A stretch of 64,000 nucleotides of DNA, taken from assembly GCF_022664465.1 (NCBI RefSeq), contig NZ_JAKREV010000002.1:541522-605521 (forward strand). The letters run 5' to 3'. Positions 55,313 to 63,811 of the stretch are shown here, piece by piece. The DNA is from Sphingomonas hankookensis (GTDB taxonomy: Bacteria > Pseudomonadota > Alphaproteobacteria > Sphingomonadales > Sphingomonadaceae). Position numbers and translations under genes: made by a program. How positions within the stretch are numbered: position 1 is the first letter of the stretch; every line of letters starts with the position of its first letter. The notes beneath the pieces were generated by a model. The model was given only the letters and a program-made list of their open reading frames with translations, ran no database searches and was not told the origin of the DNA.

Positions 55313-56287
55313 ATGCGCCGGATCAGGTCCAGTGTCGGGGCGGCAGCGTTGCTGTCGCTGGGGGCGTGCAATCGGCACCAGTCGGCGCTGAGCGTCTTTG
55401 GCGAAGAGGCGGCGACCGTCCGCCATCTGACCATCGTCATGCTGATCGGGGCGGTCATCATCGCCGCCGGCGTCGCCGGACTGATGATTGCCGCCGTGCG
55501 TGCACCCGAAGGACGGCTGACGCTGTCAGGCGGGATGCGCATGGTCGGTTGGCTCGGCGGGGTGTTGCCGGTGGTCGTGCTGCTCGCCCTGCTGCTTTAC
55601 AGCCTGCCGTCGATGCGCCCGCTGCCGGTCGGGGCGAACGATCTGCGCATCGCGGTGCAGGGGGAGCAATTCTGGTGGCGCGTCCGCTATCAGCCGCCGG
55701 GCAGCCCGCCGCTCCTGACCGCCAATGAAATTCGCATTCCCGTCGGACGCACCGTGCAGTTCGACCTGACCGCCGGCGACGTGATCCACAGCTTCTGGAT
55801 TCCCGGCCTCGCCGGCAAGATGGACATGATCCCCGGCCGGACCAACCGGCTGGTCGTCCGCGCGACGAAGGTGGGCGTTTTCCGTGGCGTCTGTACCGAA
55901 TTCTGCGGCCTCAGCCATGCGCTGATGGCGTTCGACGTCGTCGCGATGGAGCCAGCGGCGTTCGACGCATGGCTGGCCAACGAGCGCCGTCCCGCCGCGC
56001 CGGCCGCCGGCACTGCTCCGGGGGCGCAGGCGTTCGCCGCGAATGGGTGTGCCGGGTGCCACGCGATCGCCGGCACGCCCGCCGCCGGGCTGATCGGCCC
56101 CGACCTGACCCATATCGGCAGCCGCGCCTCGCTGGGCGCCGGCACCACGCGGATGACCCGCGAGGCGCTGGTCCGTTTCATCAAGGACGCGCCGTCGGTG
56201 AAACCCGGCGCGCGGATGCCCGCCTATCCGCAACTGTCGCGCGAGGACGCGCAGGCGATCGCCGCCTATCTGGAAAGCCTGAAATGA
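55313..56287 (+). CDS. coxB: Cytochrome c oxidase subunit II with fused cytochrome c (caa3 type)
   Basis: A 324-residue lipoprotein-type subunit II (signal LSLGAC). Two membrane helices at ~37-62 and ~80-98 are followed by the CuA domain with H159, C194, E196, C198, H202 and M205 (CTEFCGLSHALM). The C-terminal cytochrome c domain has CAGCH (246-250) and a methionine ligand near PGARMPAYP. It passes electrons from cytochrome c to subunit I in the periplasm. It starts the five-gene oxidase operon. Confidence 0.93.
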   Translation: MRRIRSSVGAAALLSLGACNRHQSALSVFGEEAATVRHLTIVMLIGAVIIAAGVAGLMIAAVRAPEGRLTLSGGMRMVGWLGGVLPVVVLLALLLYSLPSMRPLPVGANDLRIAVQGEQFWWRVRYQPPGSPPLLTANEIRIPVGRTVQFDLTAGDVIHSFWIPGLAGKMDMIPGRTNRLVVRATKVGVFRGVCTEFCGLSHALMAFDVVAMEPAAFDAWLANERRPAAPAAGTAPGAQAFAANGCAGCHAIAGTPAAGLIGPDLTHIGSRASLGAGTTRMTREALVRFIKDAPSVKPGARMPAYPQLSREDAQAIAAYLESLK

Positions 56288-58809
56288 GCCTCCACGCGCA
56301 AGACGATCCCGCGCTCCGCGCCGCGCAGGAAGAACGGCTGCGTGCCGTGTGGAAGGCACCGCAGGGCATCTTCCTGCGCTGGACCGACTGCAACAACAAC
56401 CGTGTCGGCGCGTGGTACACGCTGACCGCGTTCGGCTTCATGCTGTTCGCGGGTGTGCTGGCGCTGATCATGCGCACCCAGCTGGCGGTGCCCGACAACG
56501 ACCTCGTGTCCGCAAACAGCTTCAACCAGCTGTTCACGCTGCACGGGTCGATGATGATGTTCCTGTTCGCCGTCCCGATGTTCGAGGCGGTATCGATCAT
56601 CCTGTTGCCGCAGCTGCTAGGCGCGCGCGACCTGCCCTTTCCGCGCCTGTCGGCGTTCGGATATTGGTCGTTCCTGATCGGTGGCATTTTCGTCGGCGGG
56701 TCGATCTTCTTCAACGCCGCGCCCGATGGCGGGTGGTTTATGTATCCGCCGCTCACCACCCGCACCGACCTGTCGGGGCTGGGTGCCGACATCTGGATGC
56801 TGGGGCTGAGCTTCATCGAGGTGTCGTCGGTGGCAGCGGCGGTCGAACTGATCGTCGGCGTGCTGAAGTGTCGGCCGCCGGGGATGCGGCTGAACCTGAT
56901 GCCGCTCTATGCGTGGTACATCCTCGTCGTCGCGGTGATGATCCTGTTCGCCTTCCCGCCGCTGATCGCCGGCGACATCCTTTTCGAAATGGAGCGGCTG
57001 CTCAACTGGCCGTTCTTCGACGTGACGCGCGGCGGCGATCCGTTGTTGTGGCAGCACCTGTTCTGGATCTTCGGCCACCCGGAAGTCTATATCGTCTTCC
57101 TGCCCTCCATCGCGCTGTTCGCGATGATGATCCCGACCTTCGCCCAGCGACACCTGCTCGGCTATCCGTGGATCGTGCTGGCGGCGGTCGGTACTGCGTT
57201 CCTGTCGTTCGGGCTGTGGGTCCACCACATGTTCGCGACCGGCTTGCCCAAGATCAGTCTCGCCTTTTTCTCCGCCGCGTCGGAAGCGGTGGCGATCCCG
57301 ACCGGGATCCAGATTTTCGCGTTCATCGCGACGCTGTGGGCCGGCAAGGTGAAGTGGTCGACACCGTTACTGTACGCCAGCGGCAGCCTCGCGATCTTCG
57401 TCATCGGCGGCCTGACCGGGGTGATGGTGGCGATCGCGCCGTTCGACTGGCAGGCGCACGATACCTATTTCGTCGTCGCGCACCTGCATTACGTGCTGAT
57501 CGGCGGCACGCTGCTGCCGCTGTTCGGCGGGCTTTATTACTATTGGCCGCTGATCACGGGGAAGAAGCTGTCCGACAAGCTAGGCCGCACCGCGTTCTGG
57601 ATGCTGTTCGTCGGCGCGAACTTGACCTTCTTCCCGATGCATTTCAGCGGCCTGTACGGCATGCCGCGTCGGGTGTTCACCTATCCCAGCGAACTCGGCA
57701 TCGACTATCTGAACCTTGCCTCGACGATGGGTGCCTATCTCTTTGCGCTGGGCACTCTGGTCGTCTGCATCGACCTCGCACGTTCACCGTGGCGGCCGAA
57801 GGCGGTGCGCAATCCGTGGCACGCCGGCACGCTCGAATGGCTGGCGCATCCCGATGACGAGGATTGGGGCATTCGTTCGGTGCCGCTGATCGAGAGCCGC
57901 TACCCGATCTGGGACCAGAAGGATTTCGTGAAGAAGGTCGACGAGGGCCGCTTCTTCCTGCCCGATGCCGAGGAAGGCCGGCGCGAGACCATCGTGACCA
58001 CCGTGCTCGATGCGCGCCCCCTCTATGTCGTGCGGTTGGGCACGCCCAGCTGGGTGCCGATGCTGACCGCGATTGCATTGGGCAGCGTGTTCATCCTCAC
58101 CACCTATCACCTCTATTGGTGGTCGCTGGCCGGTGCGGTCGCGACGTTGGGTTTCGTCCTCTACTGGCTGTGGACCGGTACGGCCGAAATTCCGGAAAAG
58201 CCGTCCAAGCCGATCGGCCACGGCATCGAACTGCCGCTATATGTCTCGGGGTCGGCCGCGCCGGGCTGGTGGGCGATGTTCATCACGATGATGGCCGACG
58301 CCACCGCCTTTTCGGGCCTCGTCTTCGGCTATTATTTCTTCTGGACGGTGCATCCCGAATTTCCGCCGTCGGGCCCCGGCATGGACGGTCCCGGCACCTT
58401 CTGGCCGATGGTGTCGCTGGGCGTCGCGTTGCTCAGCTGGGGCGCGACGGTCGGCGCGCGGGGCACGAACCGGCGCGGTGGCGTGGGCGTCGCACGGGCA
58501 TTGCTGGTGGTCGGCATCGTCGCCAGCCTCGCCGGCATCTGGACCGGGTTGCAGGGGCCGCTGACCACCGGGCTCGACCCCGAACTGCACAGCTATCCCG
58601 CGATCGTATGGACGCTGGTGATCTGGACCACGGCGCATGCCGGGGTCGGCGCGATCATGCAGGCGTACGCGTTGGCACGCAGCATCGCCGGGCGGATGAC
58701 GCCGACCCACGACGCCGACATTCGCAACATCACCGTCTACCAGCACTTCATGGCGCTGACCGCCATCGTCACCTATGCGACGATCGGCCTGTTCCCGGGG
58801 GTCGCATGA
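56284..58809 (+). CDS. ctaD: Cytochrome c oxidase subunits I and III fused
   Basis: An 841-residue protein. Residues 1-~600 are subunit I with twelve membrane helices, CuB ligands around HPEVY and VHHMF, the haem-ligand region DTYFVVAHLHYVLIGG, and the CuB-Tyr in the HPEVYI helix. Residues ~600-841 are a subunit III-type helical bundle with WWAMFITMMADATAFSGLVFGYYF. Fusion of CoxA and CoxC is a feature of caa3-type oxidases. It pumps protons and reduces oxygen to water. The start ATG at 56284 overlaps the CoxB stop (ATGA). Confidence 0.92.
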   Translation: MSLHAQDDPALRAAQEERLRAVWKAPQGIFLRWTDCNNNRVGAWYTLTAFGFMLFAGVLALIMRTQLAVPDNDLVSANSFNQLFTLHGSMMMFLFAVPMFEAVSIILLPQLLGARDLPFPRLSAFGYWSFLIGGIFVGGSIFFNAAPDGGWFMYPPLTTRTDLSGLGADIWMLGLSFIEVSSVAAAVELIVGVLKCRPPGMRLNLMPLYAWYILVVAVMILFAFPPLIAGDILFEMERLLNWPFFDVTRGGDPLLWQHLFWIFGHPEVYIVFLPSIALFAMMIPTFAQRHLLGYPWIVLAAVGTAFLSFGLWVHHMFATGLPKISLAFFSAASEAVAIPTGIQIFAFIATLWAGKVKWSTPLLYASGSLAIFVIGGLTGVMVAIAPFDWQAHDTYFVVAHLHYVLIGGTLLPLFGGLYYYWPLITGKKLSDKLGRTAFWMLFVGANLTFFPMHFSGLYGMPRRVFTYPSELGIDYLNLASTMGAYLFALGTLVVCIDLARSPWRPKAVRNPWHAGTLEWLAHPDDEDWGIRSVPLIESRYPIWDQKDFVKKVDEGRFFLPDAEEGRRETIVTTVLDARPLYVVRLGTPSWVPMLTAIALGSVFILTTYHLYWWSLAGAVATLGFVLYWLWTGTAEIPEKPSKPIGHGIELPLYVSGSAAPGWWAMFITMMADATAFSGLVFGYYFFWTVHPEFPPSGPGMDGPGTFWPMVSLGVALLSWGATVGARGTNRRGGVGVARALLVVGIVASLAGIWTGLQGPLTTGLDPELHSYPAIVWTLVIWTTAHAGVGAIMQAYALARSIAGRMTPTHDADIRNITVYQHFMALTAIVTYATIGLFPGVA

Positions 58810-59186
58810 AGCGCGGGTTTCACGGCATGGTGGCCCGGCTGAAGGTCACGCTCTGGTCGCTGATCGTCCCGCCGACCGTCTGGGCGGTGCATTTCCTGTT
58901 CTCGTACCTGTGGGCCGCGATCCACTGCGCGAAGGTCGGCGGGTTTCCGCGTCTGCCGATCCTCTACGCGGTCGGCACGGTCGCGGCGCTGGCGATCATC
59001 CTAGCCGCCGGGATCGTCGCGCACCTCCAGTCGCGCGTGCCGGGCGACCCGGCCCCGCACGAGGAAAGCACCGACAGCGACCGCATCCGCTTCCTCGCAT
59101 TTTCAACCGTACTGCTGGCGGCATTGAGCTTCGTCGGGGTGGTGTTTACTGCTGCCCCCGTGCTGTTCCTGACGGATTGCCGATGA
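58806..59186 (+). CDS. Small membrane protein of the caa3 operon
   Basis: A 126-residue protein with three hydrophobic segments (TLWSLIVPPTVWAVHFLFSYLWAA, ILYAVGTVAALAIILAAGIVAHL, FLAFSTVLLAALSFVGVVF). The ordered loop WAAIHCAKVG and the C-terminal LFLTDCR carry cysteines. It overlaps its neighbours by 4 nt on both sides (ATGA). Its family is not named to me, but an equivalent gene commonly occurs in caa3 operons. I infer an assembly or accessory subunit. Confidence 0.8.
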   Translation: MKRGFHGMVARLKVTLWSLIVPPTVWAVHFLFSYLWAAIHCAKVGGFPRLPILYAVGTVAALAIILAAGIVAHLQSRVPGDPAPHEESTDSDRIRFLAFSTVLLAALSFVGVVFTAAPVLFLTDCR

Positions 59187-59776
59187 GGCGCTGGAGCCTG
59201 ATCGCCGGGCTGGTGCTGCTGCCCGGCGGGTGGCTGGCGGCTGGGCAGGCGGGGATGGTCGGGCATATGGCCGGGCACATGATCGCGGTCGCGGTCGCCG
59301 CGCCGCTGCTCGCCTTCGCCCTGACCGATACCCGCTTCGACCCGGCGCGCCGCTGGCCGCTGGTCGTGACCCCGCTCGCCATGTCGCTGGTCGAGCTGGC
59401 GACGGTATGGGGCTGGCACCTGCCGGCGCTACGGATACTGGCCGACCGCCATGTCGGGGCGATGATCGTCGAACAGGCAATGTTCCTGGCCGCGGGGTGG
59501 CTGCTCTGGGCGGCAGTGCTGGGCACCGGACCCGACCGGCGCGCGGCGGGGGTCGGTGCGCTGCTGCTGACGTCGATGCACATGACCCTGCTCGGCGCAC
59601 TGATCGGCCTTGCGCCGCGGCCGCTCTATCCGGCGATGGCGCATGGGATGCACGATGCACTGGCCGATCAGCAGCTCGGCGGGGTCGTCATGCTGATGGT
59701 CGGTGCCGCCAGCTATTTCCTCGGCGGCCTCGCGCTGCTCGCCACCCTCCTCAGGCAACCGGAGCCGACGCCATGA
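59183..59776 (+). CDS. ctaG: CtaG-like cytochrome oxidase assembly protein
   Basis: A 197-residue membrane protein with about six helices. The histidine-containing GHMAGHMIAVAVAAPLLAF, VWGWHLPALR and SMHMTLLGALIGLAPRPLY are typical of the caa3-type CtaG (PF09678), which inserts copper into the oxidase. Start and stop overlap neighbouring genes by 4 nt. This is the Bacillus-type CtaG, not the Cox11-type protein also called CtaG. Confidence 0.85.
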   Translation: MRRWSLIAGLVLLPGGWLAAGQAGMVGHMAGHMIAVAVAAPLLAFALTDTRFDPARRWPLVVTPLAMSLVELATVWGWHLPALRILADRHVGAMIVEQAMFLAAGWLLWAAVLGTGPDRRAAGVGALLLTSMHMTLLGALIGLAPRPLYPAMAHGMHDALADQQLGGVVMLMVGAASYFLGGLALLATLLRQPEPTP

Positions 59777-60822
59777 CCATCCGCCTTACGTGGAAGCGCG
59801 TGGTCGTGACCCTGATCGGCATCTTTGCGCTGGGCATGGCCTATGCGTGGTCGGGGCTGTTCAACGTCGCTGCATCGTCGGGGCATTGGGCGATCACCGA
59901 CTGGTTCCTGCACTGGGTGATGCGCAATTCGGTGCAGACGCGCGCCGCCTTCACGACGCCGAAGGAAGCCAGCGACGATAGCGGGCTGGTCAGCGCGGCG
60001 GGCTATTACGCGTCGTCCTGCGCATCGTGCCACGGCGCGCCGGGCGTGCGCCCGCTGCCGCTGATGCAGGCGGCGACGCCCCCTGCCCCCGACCTGTCTA
60101 AGAACGCGAAAGAGTGGACCGACCGCCAGCTCTACTGGATTCTCGAACATGGCGTGAAGTTCAGCGGCATGCCCGCCTGGGGCGCGAAGGACCGACCCGA
60201 CGAAGTGAAGCGGATGGTCGCCTTCGTTCGCCGTCTGCCGACGATGAGCCCCCAGGAATATCGCGTGCTGGCGGGCAGCAACGCGCTGGGTGTCGGCGCG
60301 GCCAACGGGCGGTTCGACAGCTGTGCCGGCTGTCACGGTACCGATGGATTGGGCCGCGGACAGGGCGACATCCCGATCCTCGCCGGGCAAAACCCCGCCT
60401 ACCTCGCCGCCGCGCTCGAAGCCTATGCGACCGGCAAGCGCCAGAGCGCGGTGATGGGCAACGCCGCCGCGCAGTTGACGGCACAGGAGCGCGTCGCACT
60501 GGCGCAGCGTTTCGCCGCGATGCCCGGCATCGCACCGGGCCGGGGCGGCGCGGGCGATGCCGCCGCGCGGCAGATCGTCGAGCGCGGCCTGCCGGACAAG
60601 GAACTTCCCGCCTGCCGCAGCTGCCACGATGCTGCCGGGGCGAAGCGTTTTCCGGTGATCGACGGCCAGCGCGCGGTCTATATCGCCGAGCGGCTGCGCC
60701 ATTGGCGCGGCGAGAAGGAAGTGGTCGACGCGCGCAAGGATCAGGCGACGATGCCGGTCATCGCCCGCCGCATCCCGGAGGACATGATCGAGCCGGTCGC
60801 CCGCTATCTGGCGGGGGAGTGA
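59773..60822 (+). CDS. Tri-haem cytochrome c, membrane anchored
   Basis: A 349-residue protein with an N-terminal membrane helix at ~9-28 and three CxxCH haem sites: CASCH (83-87), CAGCH (184-188) and CRSCH (281-285). Domain 1 resembles a cytochrome c of the oxidase-linked type, and domains 2 and 3 resemble a di-haem cytochrome c4-like unit. It probably carries electrons to the caa3 oxidase. It ends the operon, overlaps ctaG by 4 nt, and is followed about 47 bp later by a long palindrome. Confidence 0.88.
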   Translation: MTIRLTWKRVVVTLIGIFALGMAYAWSGLFNVAASSGHWAITDWFLHWVMRNSVQTRAAFTTPKEASDDSGLVSAAGYYASSCASCHGAPGVRPLPLMQAATPPAPDLSKNAKEWTDRQLYWILEHGVKFSGMPAWGAKDRPDEVKRMVAFVRRLPTMSPQEYRVLAGSNALGVGAANGRFDSCAGCHGTDGLGRGQGDIPILAGQNPAYLAAALEAYATGKRQSAVMGNAAAQLTAQERVALAQRFAAMPGIAPGRGGAGDAAARQIVERGLPDKELPACRSCHDAAGAKRFPVIDGQRAVYIAERLRHWRGEKEVVDARKDQATMPVIARRIPEDMIEPVARYLAGE

Positions 60823-60868
60823 GCGGCGATTAGTTGGCCTGATCGGTTTTTTTGATTCGGGACCACTC

Positions 60869-60901
60869 TTCGTCACCCCGGGTCAAGCCCGGGGTGACGA
60901 A
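60869..60901. repeat. Perfect 14-bp-arm palindrome after the oxidase operon
   Basis: TTCGTCACCCCGGG and its complement flank a 5-nt loop (TCAAG). The hairpin could act as a terminator or mRNA stabiliser for the oxidase operon; the core CACCCCGGG/CCCGGGGTG is a common genomic repeat in this group. It has no T-run after it. Confidence 0.7.
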
Positions 60902-61003
60902 ATAGGTTATCGGTCCGAGCACTTCAGTAAGGCCCGAACCGGTAGTGCGCGGGAACGACGACGATGGTTCAGTCCGACCGGAAACCGCTCTAGGATGCGT
61001 CCG

Positions 61004-61741
61004 ATGGCTGCCGATTTCGACCTCGACCCGCAGACGCTGCTACAGGCCTATGCCAGCGGCATCTTTCCGATGGCCGACGACCGCGACGCACCCGGCGTCT
61101 ACTGGGTCGAACCCAAGCTGCGCGGGGTGCTGCCGCTGGACGGGTTCCATCTGTCGCGATCGCTGCGCAAGCTGGTCGCCTCCGATCGCTACCGCGTGAC
61201 CGCCGACTTCGCGTTCGAGGATATCATCGCGCTGTGCGCCGAAAGCGCGACCGACCGGCCGGACACATGGATCAACGCCACGATCGAACGCGCCTTCCTG
61301 CGCCTGTACGAAATGGGGTTCGCGCACTCGGTAGAGGTGTGGGACGGCGACCGGCTTGCCGGTGGCCTCTACGGCCTTGCGCTCGGGCAGGCGTTCTTCG
61401 GCGAATCGATGGTCAGCCGCGCGCCCAGCGCATCGAAGGTCGCGTTGGCATGGCTGGTTGCACGGTTGCGGCTCGGCGGGTTCCAGCTGCTCGATTGTCA
61501 GTTCCAGACCGACCATCTGGCGTCGATGGGCGCGGTGGAAATCCCGCGCAAGGCCTATTCGGCGCTGTTGTCTGGGGCGCTGGGGCTCGATTCGGCGGCG
61601 GCCGGGCTGGCCTCGGCCGATTTCGGTGCGCTCGACCGCCGGGTTCCGCTGGCCGCCGGTGCCGCGCCTGCCCCGGCCGATACCGTGTCCGGCCCGGTGT
61701 CGGGGAAGGACATCGTGCAGCTCTTGGGCCAGACGTCGTAG
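61004..61741 (+). CDS. aat: Leucyl/phenylalanyl-tRNA--protein transferase
   Basis: A 245-residue Aat: LLQAYASGIFPMAD, YWVEPKLRGVLPLDGFHLSRSLRK, TWINATIERAFLRLYEMGFAHSVEVWDGDRLAGGLYGLALGQAFFGESMVSRAPSASKVAL and LLDCQFQTDHLASMGAVEIPRKAY are all conserved. It adds Leu or Phe to N-terminal Arg or Lys for the N-end-rule pathway. I chose the ATG at 61004 because AGGA lies about 8 nt upstream; an ATG at 60995 is the alternative. Its last 187 nt overlap the DUF2155 gene on the other strand. Confidence 0.94.
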   Translation: MAADFDLDPQTLLQAYASGIFPMADDRDAPGVYWVEPKLRGVLPLDGFHLSRSLRKLVASDRYRVTADFAFEDIIALCAESATDRPDTWINATIERAFLRLYEMGFAHSVEVWDGDRLAGGLYGLALGQAFFGESMVSRAPSASKVALAWLVARLRLGGFQLLDCQFQTDHLASMGAVEIPRKAYSALLSGALGLDSAAAGLASADFGALDRRVPLAAGAAPAPADTVSGPVSGKDIVQLLGQTS

Positions 61742-62229
61742 ATCGGGTGCAGCACGACGTTCAGCGCCGGGCGTTCCTTGAACAACCAGCCTGAAAAGGC
61801 GCGGCGCCATTTGCTGTCGGTGCCGCGTACGTCCATCTGCACGAACGCACCGGTATATTGCTCCTGCTCCCACGGCGCGGTGCGTTCGCACGCACGCAGG
61901 CGCACGATCACGTCGCCGACGCGGGTCGCCTGTCCGGGCTTCAGCGTCAGGTCGCGGGTTTCGCCGTTGCGCTTGTTCAGCAGGCCGACGACCGCGACCC
62001 GCTCGGCCATCGGCGTGGCGCCGGCGAGCAACCGGCTGTCGAGCCCGGCATCGACGCTGACGACCTCAGGACCACCGGCACGCGGACGCGCCGATTCGGG
62101 TACCGCGATTTCCGCGCGCGGGCTGGCCGGCGCCGCCTGTCGCGACTGCCAGCTGCTCCAGCCGAACCAGCCGCCGACCGCCAGCAGGACCGCGATCGCC
62201 AGCCCGGCCAGCCAGCGGCGCGGGTTCAC
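61555..62229 (-). CDS. DUF2155 domain protein
   Basis: A 224-residue protein with an N-terminal membrane anchor (WLAGLAIAVLLAVGGWFGW) and a DUF2155 domain at ~85-165 (AVVGLLNKRNGETRDLTLKPGQATRVGDVIVRLRACE, APWEQEQYTGAFVQMDV, FSGWLFKERPALNVVLHPIYDVWPKSC). The last ~55 residues are a Ser/Ala/Pro-rich tail. It is one of the small proteins that accompany respiratory-chain genes in alphaproteobacteria; function unknown. The GTG start at 62229 overlaps the NDUFA12 stop (GTGA). Its 3' part is antisense to aat for 187 nt. Confidence 0.85.
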   Translation of the reverse strand: MNPRRWLAGLAIAVLLAVGGWFGWSSWQSRQAAPASPRAEIAVPESARPRAGGPEVVSVDAGLDSRLLAGATPMAERVAVVGLLNKRNGETRDLTLKPGQATRVGDVIVRLRACERTAPWEQEQYTGAFVQMDVRGTDSKWRRAFSGWLFKERPALNVVLHPIYDVWPKSCTMSFPDTGPDTVSAGAGAAPAASGTRRSSAPKSAEASPAAAESSPSAPDNSAE

Positions 62230-62618
62230 GCGTCGGGGCTCCACGCCTCGTAATCGCCGGTGGCGCGTACGCGGGCGCCGCCCTTGTCGAGCACGCCCGG
62301 CGGGCGATAGGCGAGCGCGGTGCCGGTCTGGTTCGCGATCGGCGGCTGCTGCCACTGACGCACGGGCGGCAGCGACTGGTCGGGCGTGCCCTCGATCTGG
62401 TGGTGCAGCCAGCTGAACCATTCGGGCGGTACGCGGCTGGCGTCGTTCGACCCGGCATAGATCACCCAGCGGCGCGGGTTGCCCGCGGTGTCGCGACCGC
62501 CCTGATAATAGGCGTTGCCGAGGTCGTCGGTGCCGACCTGCGTCTTGCCGCGCAAGCCGAGCCAGGTGCCGAAGGTGGCACCGTTCCACCAGGTGAAGAC
62601 GTTCGCGAGGATACCCAT
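62226..62618 (-). CDS. NADH:ubiquinone oxidoreductase subunit NDUFA12-type
   Basis: A 130-residue homologue of the complex I accessory subunit NDUFA12. FTWWNGATFGTWLGLRGKTQVGTDDLGNAYYQ, RRWVIYAGSNDASRVPPEWFSWLHHQIEGTPDQ and DYEAWSPD are all typical. Alphaproteobacterial complex I keeps this peripheral subunit near the matrix-side arm. The ATG at 62618 fits the family start MGILANVFTWWNG. Confidence 0.92.
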   Translation of the reverse strand: MGILANVFTWWNGATFGTWLGLRGKTQVGTDDLGNAYYQGGRDTAGNPRRWVIYAGSNDASRVPPEWFSWLHHQIEGTPDQSLPPVRQWQQPPIANQTGTALAYRPPGVLDKGGARVRATGDYEAWSPDA

Positions 62619-62663
62619 GCGCGTTCGCTTAGCGTCCCCGTGCGCCTGCGACAATGGGGCGGA

Positions 62664-63155
62664 TCATTTCCACGTCACCTTGTCGCCCGCCGCGATGCCG
62701 AGTTCCGCGGAGCGCCCCCCGGCCAGTTCGAGCACGGCGGCGATCGGTTCGCCCGAATCCACCTTCGCTTCGGAAAACGGCACGGCATTTTCGCCGATCG
62801 TCGCGATCGTGCCGTCCTGACGGATGAAGATGATATCGAGCGAATTGGGCGTGTTGCGCATCCAGAAGCTGGCCGCGCGCGGCGGACCGCCATCGGGGGG
62901 ATAGGGTGCGAACAACATGCCGGCGTCGGGGTTGAGCGGCGGGCGGTACATCAGCCCCTGCTGCTGCTGCGCCTCGGTCGCGGCGACCTCCGCCTTGAAC
63001 ACATGCGACTGGCCGGCGGCAGTCGTCACGGTCACCGGTTTCACCTGCATGCCATGTTCCGACAGCGATTCGTTGCCACCCGCTTCGCCCTTGCACGCTC
63101 CAAGCGCCGCCAGCAGCGCGATCGCCGCCAGCCCTGAACATCGCCCTATCTTCAC
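62664..63155 (-). CDS. DUF192 family lipoprotein
   Basis: A 163-residue protein with a lipoprotein signal (LLAALGAC). The DUF192 domain has EVAATEAQQQQGLMYRPPL, GMLFAPYP, ASFWMRNTPNSLDIIFI and AAVLELAGGRSAELGIAAGDKV. The function is not firmly known; members are extracytoplasmic. The start is a GTG at 63155, 4 nt after the cold-shock gene stop, so the two are probably co-transcribed. Confidence 0.88.
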   Translation of the reverse strand: MKIGRCSGLAAIALLAALGACKGEAGGNESLSEHGMQVKPVTVTTAAGQSHVFKAEVAATEAQQQQGLMYRPPLNPDAGMLFAPYPPDGGPPRAASFWMRNTPNSLDIIFIRQDGTIATIGENAVPFSEAKVDSGEPIAAVLELAGGRSAELGIAAGDKVTWK

Positions 63156-63159
63156 GCGT

Positions 63160-63744
63160 CTACTCGCCCGTTTCGACCAGGATGGCCAACGGCCCCTTCT
63201 GCCCCTCGACGATGCGCGCGACAAGCCGTTGCTCGGGATCGACGTCCTCGATCCCCCCGCGGCGCAGCGTTTCCATATGGACGAACACGTCGCCCGGCTG
63301 GCTGTCACGAACCAGAAAGCCGTATCCTTTCAGGCGGTTGAACCATTTGACCGATACCGGTTCGAACGGCCCTGCCTGATCCGCCAATGCCAGACGGTCG
63401 GGCCGGTCGGCGACGCGGCGGACCGGTTCGATCGCATTCGACAGGTCGATCTCGGTGATCTCCACCGCCTGATGCCCGCGCGTCCGGCGGGCGACGTTGC
63501 AATGGATGACGGCACCTTCGGGCAAGGTTCGGCGGCCATGCGCCTCAAGTACCGAAAAATGCACCAGAACATCGCCGATGCTGTCATCGTCGGTCACCGC
63601 GAAGCCAAAGCCGCGGGTGACGTCGAACCATTTGATGACGCCGCGTACCGCGGGCTTTACCTGTTCTCCCGCCGACGACAGATCATGCCCCGCCAGCGGC
63701 GTGTCCACGCAATCATCGGCAATCGTTCGCGCTTCCAGACGCAT
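63160..63744 (-). CDS. Protein with two cold-shock domains
   Basis: A 194-residue protein with two CSDs. The first is at ~33-100 ([35 protein letters not shown]) and the second at ~127-190 ([33 protein letters not shown]). The RNP-1-like GYGF and GFGF and the VFVH motifs are intact. Alphaproteobacterial CspA/CspD-type proteins with two CSDs bind single-stranded nucleic acid and are often stationary-phase or cold induced. The ATG at 63744 is chosen over a GTG at 63768. It heads the run with DUF192, NDUFA12 and DUF2155. Confidence 0.9.
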   Translation of the reverse strand: MRLEARTIADDCVDTPLAGHDLSSAGEQVKPAVRGVIKWFDVTRGFGFAVTDDDSIGDVLVHFSVLEAHGRRTLPEGAVIHCNVARRTRGHQAVEITEIDLSNAIEPVRRVADRPDRLALADQAGPFEPVSVKWFNRLKGYGFLVRDSQPGDVFVHMETLRRGGIEDVDPEQRLVARIVEGQKGPLAILVETGE

Positions 63745-63811
63745 TGTTGCGTGCTCCCCCTGGGGCACACTCTAACACGATGTTTCGCGAACGCGACGAT
63801 TTCTTTACGGA

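Noticed and set aside
53710..55542. A 610-codon minus-strand frame
   Set aside because: It is antisense to the glycoamylase-domain gene and the start of coxB.
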